DNA from: Cheilinus undulatus
Taxonomy: Eukaryota > Chordata > Actinopteri > Labriformes > Labridae
DNA: 64,000 nt
Assembly: GCF_018320785.1 (NCBI RefSeq)
Contig: NC_054886.1
Span: 28,717,732 to 28,781,731 of the forward strand
Direction: 5' to 3'
Of this stretch, positions 56,351-64,000 are shown one piece after another. A program made the translations under genes and the position numbers. Each line of letters starts with the position of its first letter. The stretch's first letter is position 1. Under the pieces are notes generated by a model. The model did no database searches, had not been told where the DNA came from, and saw only the letters and a program-made list of their open reading frames with translations.

Positions 56351-57935
56351 GCTAGCTCTAGAACTGTAGAAGTAACTTTAAGTGCTCTTTAATATATTTT
56401 TAAGATTACTGCAAAACCCTTTGGAGAAGTTAAAAAAAAATCCTGAATCAGATAATAAAATCAACATCAAACAACCAGAATGGAAAGTTTACCCTGCAGA
56501 AATCTGCCACATTGTGAAACAGCATCTATGCTTTCATTGCGCTCTACACTGCAGGACTCACTTAGACCAGAGGAGGTCTAGATCTGCGTTGTGCTGCCCT
56601 CTGCTGTCGCCCTGTGGGAGATACACTGAAAAAGGAAAGGTGAACAGTATGGTTCAAAAATAAAGTAGTGGGGGTTTGGTAGAGACCAGTCTATACCGAC
56701 ACAGCTGACATCTGTGAAAATAAAGTTCTTCATATTTGTCTGTTTTTAAATTTAGAGGTGTAATAGCTGGAGTGATGAAAGATTTCTTCATTCTGTTGGA
56801 TTTAGTCGTTGGTGATATGAATCTCCCGCTCAGGAAGCTGTATGAGCCGTAGATGTTACTCTCACTGAAAAGGTTAGAGACGGATCAGGTAATCTCATAC
56901 CAATAATTTTACAGGCAACCTTAACAATATATTCTAGCCTCTTTTATCATCTAATAAGGGGCTAAGGTCAGGCCAGATTCATGGAGTAATCAAACATTGT
57001 CATTAGTTTGCTGCACACCCCATGGAAGTGTAGTCTCTACATCAGTAGATATAAATTACTAATGATAAACAGGCAAACCACCATTACAGACTATCTGTGC
57101 TCATAGTTATACAGACCAGCAATGCTGCATGTTAACTGTGAAGTAATTCTAACATTTTCCAAGAAGAAACTGGAAGCAAAAAGCTGTAGTGAAAATGAAA
57201 ATATTGATTTTAATCCACGTCACTCAGTTTATAACTATAGCGGTCCTGATTGGATTTGACATAATCTGACAGGACAGGTCACAGGCTCGATGTAGGTCAT
57301 CTAATATGCATGTGTGCCGGAGGTTACCTGCAACAACTCAGTTACTCCAATGTACCTTTATAATTAATAAGAGATGGAGAGGTAAATATAGTAGATTTGT
57401 TTGGATGTTAATGCAACTGATGTGATTCGTTGGCAAGAAGACTAGACCGTCTCGTCACTCCATGGTAAGTCTGCATCCATATAATCTCTAAAGGACACCT
57501 GGAAAGAAGGACAGATGAGTTCAAATCTTTTTGAAATGCACCAGGCTTTCAAGTCAATGTAATTTTAACTTAAAATGCTGACGTATTATTTTAACAGCAC
57601 TTCTGAAATTTGGTGTAGTACATTAGTTCTTGTATACTAAGTCTAGGACAACAATAATTTTGTTGATGATAATTTGTTTGTAGCATCACATAATAAATTA
57701 TAATAACAGAAAAAGAACACAATAGTCTTAAAAAACACAATTTTATATGGCAATGTATTGTTAGAAAACCTGGAGGCAGCAATATTCCATTTGAACATCT
57801 CACAAGCCCCCCTTGATGCTTTGCAACCCCTACTCTTGGATCCACTGTTTTTGGTACACTATACTATAAAAAACATTTATGATACTTTAATACATTTTTA
57901 CAATTATATACTGAAACTCTAACCTCTAACCACTC
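56351..57935. other. Intergenic stretch with no recognised gene
   Basis: Mixed AT-rich sequence. A possible old 3' end near 56,600-56,665 (aaataaagta) has no supporting frame. Nothing else was seen. Confidence 0.4.
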
Positions 57936-57939
57936 ATAG

Positions 57940-58440
57940 ACAGCTTTTGGGAAAGGGCAGAGCCTTTGAAAAAAACTTGGAGGGTGACTGGATGAATGTT
58001 CTCTCACATCTTTATGGGCCAATCAGAGTAACAAAACAGGTAACATAGCCGTTACCAAGGAGTAAACTCCATAGAGAACTCATAACGCAAACCATGGCAA
58101 CTGTAGACATGTCGGTACACGACTTTGTCGTTTTTGAAAAGAAAACAACTCGCTGCTGTTCTTTGTTCTTCTTTTAACTAGGAAATGTCGTCAAGTTCTG
58201 ATAAAACTAGCCCTTTAGCAGCATCCACACTAATCTCTTCCACCATAATTGCACCAGCCTCTTGTTGCTGCTTGCTTACGTCAAGACTCTACTGCACCTG
58301 AAAGTACTGCCCCTCATTCCTGATTGGTCCTGTCACTTTCTAACTGGGCCCAAACTGTTCAGACGGGAGCTTTGCAAGATGGATTCACCAGTGAGAAACG
58401 CGGAAACAGGCGCCTCCATCTGCTTTGCAAGGGTATTACT
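57940..58440 (-). mobile_element. Dispersed element with a helicase-like fragment, copy 3
   Basis: Reverse-complement relative of 33,900-34,330, recognisable by 'ttctttgttcttcttttaac' and 'gggagctttgcaagatggattcacc'. More diverged than the copies in the segmental duplication, so an independent insertion. Confidence 0.55.
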
Positions 58441-58872
58441 GTGTCTGACAGCAGAAGAACTGATTACTTTTAAGACTAAAGTCTTACATTAAAAACTTTA
58501 TGACAGTCAAAGAGTGAACCGTTTATTTACTGAATTTGTCATATCACATTACAGTTGCATTTTCTCATTCCATAAAGTACAATAGTTATGGAGGTCAATT
58601 TATCCAATAATTCCCCCCAAAAATAAATATTACAAAAAGAAGACATACCTCATGTTTGCAACTCTGTCATCCAGTCGTGTTTTAAAAACCTGCCATAACA
58701 AAACTAAAGCAATCTCCAACTCAGTTTGCCAAACTACAATGCTATAGGTAAGAGTTACAATGTTGTCATACGTATCTTTATGTTGTTCCAGGGATAGAGT
58801 ACCTTCCACCCACCCTACAGAAGTGCTCTGGTAGTGGTGAGCCTTCACGTGAAACCACAGCACCGTGCCTTC

Positions 58873-59124
58873 ATGATCTTCCCTCAAACAAGGATGCAAA
58901 CACAAGACAAAGCTCCAGTTCTCCTGGTCCTCATGGCCTTCTCATGTCTGTTGCCCTGCTCAACACAAGCAGCCTGGTTTCGGCTTGGAGTGGTGGGACC
59001 CTGGGGGTGTGATCCCCTCTTTGCCAAGGCCCTTCCCAGTGTAGCAGCACAGCTGGCCGTAAACCGCATCAACAAGGACCCGTCGCTATCCTATGCTGCA
59101 ACTTTTGACTTCGTTGTGCTGCAG
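58873..59124 (+). CDS. Membrane guanylyl cyclase (retinal type), exon 1
   Basis: Encodes a signal peptide (MQTQDKAPVLLVLMAFSCL..., cleavage likely before AWFRLG) and the start of the extracellular domain: WGCDPLFAKALPSVAAQLAV, then NRINKDPSL, matching the retGC/GC-D group of particulate guanylyl cyclases that make cGMP. The frame is open upstream only from a GTG; ATG at 58,873 is taken, with 58,894 as an equally plausible start. An acceptor at 58,819-58,820 suggests a non-coding exon further upstream. Donor gtaagt. The exact paralogue (gucy2f, gucy2d or an olfactory relative) cannot be decided from the extracellular part by eye. Confidence 0.85.
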
Positions 59125-59204
59125 GTAAGTAACTGATGGTAGTTTTACCAGCAAGACGTGTAAATCAAAACCACTAATATAGAAGTCTGTGGTCATAAGG
59201 GTAT

Positions 59205-61680
59205 TTTCTTACTTTCCTAGGGTCCTATGTTTCCAAAGTCCTTTGTTCCAAGGGTTCTATACAGCACAAAATTGATATGTGGCAAAGAATGCTATGTACT
59301 GAGTATTTTAGTCTCCCTAATTCTAAAGTTGGACTCTCCTTAGGGCTATTTACTGAGGCAACTTGTGTCCAAAATACCATGATCCCTAGATGCTAAGTTG
59401 CAGGTGTCCCATGTGTCAAGGTGCCTGTTTCCTTAGGGTACTGTCCCCCCTCTTAGGCACATAAGGTAAACATGGCACAGGATCTTGTGTCGCCTATGAC
59501 CAGTTGTCAGAGCTCTAGATGTACTCTTAGAGTGCTTTGCCCCAAAGTACAAAGCAAAGTACTTTTTCAACAGTCTTAAATCTCAGGATCCTATGTTCTT
59601 AAAGTCAACAGTCATACGTCTCAGATATTCATGATACCAGGGTCTTAAATTCCTAAGAATATATATCCTAAAGGTCCTGTGTTCCTAAGGTCCCAAGTAA
59701 TTGACCTATGGCTAAGCCACGCCCCCTCCACTCACTTGGACAAACAACGAACATTCACTGACAGACGCTATTGCAGTTGTCACAGTAGGAGACATTTCAC
59801 TGGAGGCCATTGATGATTTTTGGAGACAGAAAGATCACATATCATCTAGAAGTCACCAAAAGGGTCTAAACTACGCATTGGAGGGATATATTAATCATTT
59901 TATGGTCGAGAAGGTTGATAAAAAGTTAAAAGCCAAAATTTACAAGTCCCAGTGCAAACGTGATAAACCTCATCTCGTTGCCATCACAATCTCAGACCAC
60001 AAGATAGAGGATCAGCATCAAAGTGCCACTGAAGTTAAGGTTTTTGGCTCATAATATGACAAAAATGTAACGACCTTTTTACCATATTTACCAAGTGTGT
60101 CTCTGCGTTAGTTTGGTGCTACAGTTTTTACACTGAATCATTCAGCATAACGTCTGCCAACCTTTGTTATCTCGGCTTTTACAGATAAGTTCATGAAGCT
60201 AGGCTCCAGAAGTTAACGTAAGTTTAACTAGAGACCTTTGGACAACAGCTTACAATGATGCACGATCACCAAAGTACAAAAACTAGAACAAAAAAAAACA
60301 ATGCCAACGAACTCCCAACAAACAACATGACATAACAAACAACGTAGCTAGGAGCTAACGTTAGGCTAACTTTAGCTAACATTAGAGATGTTAAAAATAA
60401 CTATATTTCTTTCCAGCAAAGTCACAATATGTTGCCTCAAATACGATGTTGGCTTACCTTAGAACAGATGTTAATTTTATCCATGTTGAGTTGATGTTGT
60501 GGTCTACTGCAACACTTTTATCCAAAGACACTTTTCTCGGTTTAGATGTGGCTTAGGAAAGGGTAAAAAATACACTCCGTCACCCAGACTCTCAGGATAC
60601 CTTGTTTTGGAGTCGCATGTACCTCATGAACACCGTTTGACCATTTTTAAACTTAAAATCTCAAAAAAACCTCATAAAACCGGACGAAAACTGACTTTCT
60701 CCCATTCATTTCAATGGATGTCTAGGCAGCCGATGTCCGAGTGTATTGGAGTGGTATACGCACTGTGATTGGCTCATCACGTTTGAGGGCGGGACTTAGC
60801 CATAGGTCAATTAGGGTGTCAGGAGTGCCAGGAATAACTTTATACCAAAATACCTACTTTCTCAGCAGCCTTACATCCCAGGATTCCAAACTGTCCTATG
60901 ATCTCAGATACCCATGATACCAGGGTCCTAAGTTCCCAAGATCATATGCCATGAAGTCCTGTGTTCCTTAGGTCCCAGTGTCCAGGGAAATTAGGGTGCC
61001 ATTTCCCAAGGTCATATGTTCTGGATGTTCCAAGTGCCAGGAATAACTCGTTACCAAAGCACCTACTTTCTCATCAGTCTTACATCTCAAGACCCTTTTT
61101 TCCAAACTGTCCTAATGTCTCAGATACCCATGATACCTGGGTCCTAAGTTCCCAGGATCATATGCCAGGAAGTCTCATGTTCCTTAGGTCCTATTGTCCC
61201 AAGGTCCAGAGAAATTAGGGTGCCATTTCCCAAAGTCATATGTCCCAAGTGCCAAGAAACACACTGTTACCAAAATACCTGCTTCATTAACAGTCTTACA
61301 TCCCAGGATCTTATGTTCCTAAGGTCAAGTCTCCTATGGTCTAAGATTCCCATCACACCAGGGTCCTATGTTCAAAATCATATTCCCTGAGGTCCTGTGT
61401 TCTAAGGTACTATGGTCCCAAGGTCAAGAGTAATTAGGGTTCCATTTCCTAAGGTCATATGTTCCAGATATTCCAAGTGCCAAGAATCATTTGTTCCCAG
61501 TGTGTGTCCTATGTATCCACACTCTCCCTTCTCAGAAGTCCCAGGGCCTCAAGTTCCCAGTGCCTTTAAATTTCCCGGGGTCTTATTTGCCCATACTTTA
61601 TATTTTGCTCGTCTTGGGTCCTATGATCTCAAGCTCATATGCCTTCAGGGTCCTATGCTCCTCGTTTTACATGACCTTTA
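59205..61680. repeat. About 220-bp tandem repeat in guanylyl cyclase intron 1
   Basis: Units with 'aattagggtgccatttccc' recur near 60,810, 60,990, 61,214 and 61,433, with shorter 'aggtcctatgttcc' motifs throughout 59,205-59,700 as well. Split by the TIR element at 59,701-60,810. Frames across it are repeat artefacts. Confidence 0.75.
59701..60810 (+). mobile_element. ISL2EU-like non-autonomous DNA transposon
   Basis: Inverted termini ttgacctatggctaag and cttagccataggtcaa; the flanks give AATT across the reconstructed junction, consistent with an AT target duplication. Removing it restores 'agtaattaggg', the local tandem-repeat consensus at 61,433. A plus-strand frame near 59,790-60,053 (LNYALEGYINHFMVEKVDKK, then LVAITISDHKIED) resembles the region before the SWIM/YqaJ part of proteins carried by ISL2EU-type elements. 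No transposase is visible. Confidence 0.7.
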
Positions 61681-61926
61681 AACTGTATTTTGCAACTATT
61701 ATGGCTCTTACCATTGTGGGTAAAAGAAGTAGTATAAAGGATTGGGATTAGTTTCAGTTAAATGCTGTTCTGCTACAGTTGAGAAGTGGTCCAGCAGTGT
61801 GTGAGGAAAAATTTCATGCTGTCTTTGATTCTGTATGGGTTGTATTGATTATGGTTGAATGAAGTACGAACCAGTGGGTTCATGGATCTAATTATTGAGT
61901 TAACGAGTGGTTACTTCACTCTTTAG

Positions 61927-62055
61927 GAGCCGTGTGAAACATCAAGAGCACTCGAGACGTTCATCGGTTTCCACACCAAGGCCTCGGCGTATATCGGACT
62001 AGCAAACCCTGGCTACTGTGATGCTGCTTCAATGCTAAGCAAAGGCTGGAACAAA
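61927..62055 (+). CDS. Guanylyl cyclase exon 2
   Basis: Acceptor cactctttag, donor gtaagg; 43 codons, phase 0 at both ends. It encodes EPCETSRALETFIGFH and IGLANPGYCDAASMLSKGW, the continuation of the retGC extracellular domain with its conserved cysteines. Confidence 0.9.
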
Positions 62056-62157
62056 GTAAGGTACTTTATTAGTGATGGTATTTCAGATGGGTTTATATTT
62101 TGTGTGAGGCTGTATGTGTAATGGCATGCAATAGTTGTTTTCCTGTCCTTCTGCCAG

Positions 62158-62337
62158 GCACTGTTTTCTTGGGGGTGTGTTGGCTATGAACTGGATGATG
62201 TTCGGAACCACCCAACTTTTGCCTTCTCCATGCCAAGGCCCACCTTGGTGCTGCTCAGCATCATAAAGTACTTCAGGTGGGCCCACGTTGGCATCATCTC
62301 TTCTTCAGATGACATCTGGGTAGAGACAGCCACCAAG
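62158..62337 (+). CDS. Guanylyl cyclase exon 3
   Basis: Acceptor ccttctgccag, donor gtctgt (a less common but valid GT). 60 codons, phase 0, encoding ALFSWGCVGYELDD and KYFRWAHVGIISSSDDIW, highly characteristic of the retinal-type guanylyl cyclase ligand-binding-like fold. Confidence 0.92.
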
Positions 62338-62439
62338 GTCTGTGCTGGTATTTTTTGGATATGCTTTTACGAAGAAATCTAAGGGGATTGTGCTCAAAAT
62401 GTTTTACATTCCGTGCTGCTTTCTACCTGTCCTGTCCAG

Positions 62440-62557
62440 GTAGCTGATTCCCTGAGGAGCCATGGCCTGCCAGTCAAACTGGTAAGTTTTCTGGAGAACA
62501 CGCCTCATGGCATAAGGCGAACTCTGGCTAAGATCCGCAAAATGAAAGAAATCAAAG
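62440..62557 (+). CDS. Guanylyl cyclase exon 4
   Basis: Acceptor cctgtccag, donor gtaagt. 118 bp, ending in phase 1, encoding VADSLRSHGLPVKLV through LAKIRKMKEIK. An internal gtaagt at 62,482 could be read as an early donor, but the longer exon keeps the family sequence and the phase of exon 5. Confidence 0.85.
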
Positions 62558-62669
62558 GTAAGTGCCAGTTTATGTTTATGATATTCAAATGTAACTTTAA
62601 GGAATAATGGTGGCCCATTACTCCCTTGATATAAGACACATAATGGAATCATTTGATGTCTTGTCCTAG

Positions 62670-62971
62670 TTGCGATCCTCTGCATGCATTCTGCACTGAT
62701 TGGTGGCGTAGTCCAGAAGCTGCTGTTGGAGACGGCGTATGACATGCAGATGATTGACGGCTCCTTGGTCTTCGTGCCCTATGACACCCTGCTCTACAGC
62801 ATGCCCTACCACAATGTGTCCTACCCAGCTCTGAGGGGCAACAGCAAACTACTGCGGGCCTATGATGCTGTGCTAACCATCACCATCGACTCGCCACAGG
62901 CGTCGTTCTATGATGCCTACAGAGAGGCCATGGAAAGGCGAGAGGTGGCGAGGACTCTGAAGCCACAGCAG
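62670..62971 (+). CDS. Guanylyl cyclase exon 5
   Basis: Acceptor ttgtcctag, donor gtgatg. 302 bp completing phase 1. It encodes ILCMHSALIGGVVQKLLLE, FVPYDTLLYSMPYHNVSYP (with an N-glycosylation site) and a YDAVLTITIDSPQASFYDAY segment, all conserved in retGC extracellular domains. Confidence 0.92.
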
Positions 62972-63052
62972 GTGATGTATCAAAGGGATTTGAGAGGAGG
63001 GTTGGTATACTGTTGAAATGCTAGCTGAAACCTCCCTTTGTTTGTTATGTAG

Positions 63053-63184
63053 GTGTCTCCTCTCTTTGGCACCATCTACAACTCCATCCTCTTTATGGCT
63101 CATGCTGCACATCGGGTCAGGGAATCTGGAGAGTGGATGTCTGGGGGAAACCTGGCAAGACGTACCAATAACCTGGCCTTCCAG
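63053..63184 (+). CDS. Guanylyl cyclase exon 6
   Basis: Acceptor tgttatgtag, donor gtactg. 44 codons, phase 0: VSPLFGTIYNSILFMAHA and GGNLARRTNNLAFQ. Confidence 0.92.
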
Positions 63185-63438
63185 GTACTGAGAGGATAGG
63201 AAATGATGTTAAGAAAACTCAGTTACAGGAAACTGGGAGGGGCAATACCTATAATCTTAGAAAATTTAGATTGTGGTGTGTCCCGAGCAAGATTGTTCCC
63301 TTGTAAATGTTTGATTGCTTTACTGAAATATTCCTGACCCAAGTAGATGACGTCTTAGATTAAAACTCAAGACTATGATTTCCCTGATAAAGTAACAAGA
63401 CCAGTAGACCCAATGTAACTCAGTATTTTGTTTTGAAG

Positions 63439-63542
63439 GGTTTCAGCCATCCAATCAAAACAAACACTTCTGGAGAAGTTCTGCTTGACTACCTGATTCT
63501 GGACACAGATGGACTCTCCTGGGAGCTGAAACCAACATACAG
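63439..63542 (+). CDS. Guanylyl cyclase exon 7
   Basis: Acceptor gttttgaag, donor gtacat. 34 codons plus two bases, encoding GFSHPIKTNTSGEVLLDYL and LDTDGLSWELKPTY, the membrane-proximal part of the extracellular domain. Transmembrane, kinase-like and cyclase domains must lie to the right of the window. Confidence 0.9.
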
Positions 63543-63953
63543 GTACATGGGGTCAAGACTGTTCCCTTAATTTGATAAAAGTAGATCAGGTTGTCTTCAG
63601 GTTTCTTCTAGGAAAATGGAGGAAAATGCCAAGGAAAAATATGATCCAGGTCAAACTAGGATTCCCTGAATATGACCAAGTGTCCTCCAGGGTCCTGCTC
63701 CATCGGAGAAATCTGATATCGTGGCACTTGGATGCTATTTCAGTTGAATAGATGACAGAGATCTATGGGTGGGCCTTCCAGTGGATAAAACCAAAGGCAG
63801 TGACCACCGGTGTTACCATACACTGGAGAAAATCTGATCTACTGCCTCCTTGGATGCTCTTAAGAATGCCAGGAACAAATCAACCATCCAGAGAAGAAAC
63901 CCAACTATAGTGCAAACTAGGTGTGCGTTCAATACTTTAAACCATTTCCACAG

Positions 63954-64000
63954 GACTCAACTTGATGTAGTGCAATTTGTGCTGCCCTACTCACCAAAAA
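63954..64000 (+). CDS. Probable guanylyl cyclase exon 8, cut by the window end
   Basis: After 'accatttccacag' the frame that completes exon 7's split Arg codon reads TQLDVVQFVLPYSPK to the last base. Position and phase fit; sequence resemblance to the family is moderate. Confidence 0.5.

Noticed and set aside
58834-58872. Upstream extension of the guanylyl cyclase frame
   Set aside because: No ATG before 58,873 and an acceptor sits at 58,819-58,820; treated as 5' untranslated sequence.
60961-61751. Plus-strand frames of 85-89 codons in guanylyl cyclase intron 1
   Set aside because: They come from the 220-bp tandem repeat and lie between two coding exons that splice in frame.

Overview
The window looks like teleost fish genomic DNA. 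It is AT-rich and intron-bearing, with genes split into short GT-AG exons and separated by dense fish-type repeats: hAT-like elements, Tc1/Sleeping Beauty-type elements, a Rex3-like LINE tail with GATG repeats, and a tRNA-derived SINE. The gene content is also fish-like: a FISNA-NACHT NLR ending in a B30.2 domain, trace-amine-associated receptors (TAARs), an MHC class II beta fragment and a retinal-type guanylyl cyclase. Everything was read by eye from the sequence; no database search was run.

Layout. 1-5,900: transposon debris and a first copy of NLR-type 5' exons (3,538-3,877). 6,127-8,826 (minus): a divergent seven-helix receptor gene with a coding exon, an upstream non-coding exon and a TATA box. 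9,500-13,910: satellite-bearing hAT-like elements, a second near-identical copy of the NLR 5' exons (11,122-11,461) and a Sleeping Beauty-like MITE. 14,052-26,669 (plus): an NLR gene with repeat exons, FISNA-NACHT exon, two LRR exons and a B30.2 exon; from 19,499 on, six exons splice into one open frame of 973 residues. 26,670-33,070: LINE remnant, a collapsed partial duplicate of the 6-9.5 kb receptor gene, and a 1.1-kb block recurring at 41-42 kb.

33,072-39,500 and 46,314-53,500 are two copies of a segmental duplication, each carrying one intact TAAR (about 95% identical proteins). Between them lie a Tc1 relic and, on the minus strand, exon 1 plus part of exon 2 of an MHC class II beta gene. 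53,500-58,800 holds degenerate repeats, a perfect 37-bp hairpin, and a 1.1-kb GC-richer minus-strand tract of broken frames that may be an old viral insertion. 58,873-64,000 (plus) is the 5' part of a membrane guanylyl cyclase gene: seven in-frame exons and a probable eighth cut by the window edge.

The genes do not form a pathway. The common theme is chemosensing and immune receptor families that expand by local duplication, inside a repeat-rich region. Paralogous copies with and without a given insertion allow several transposons to be delimited exactly.
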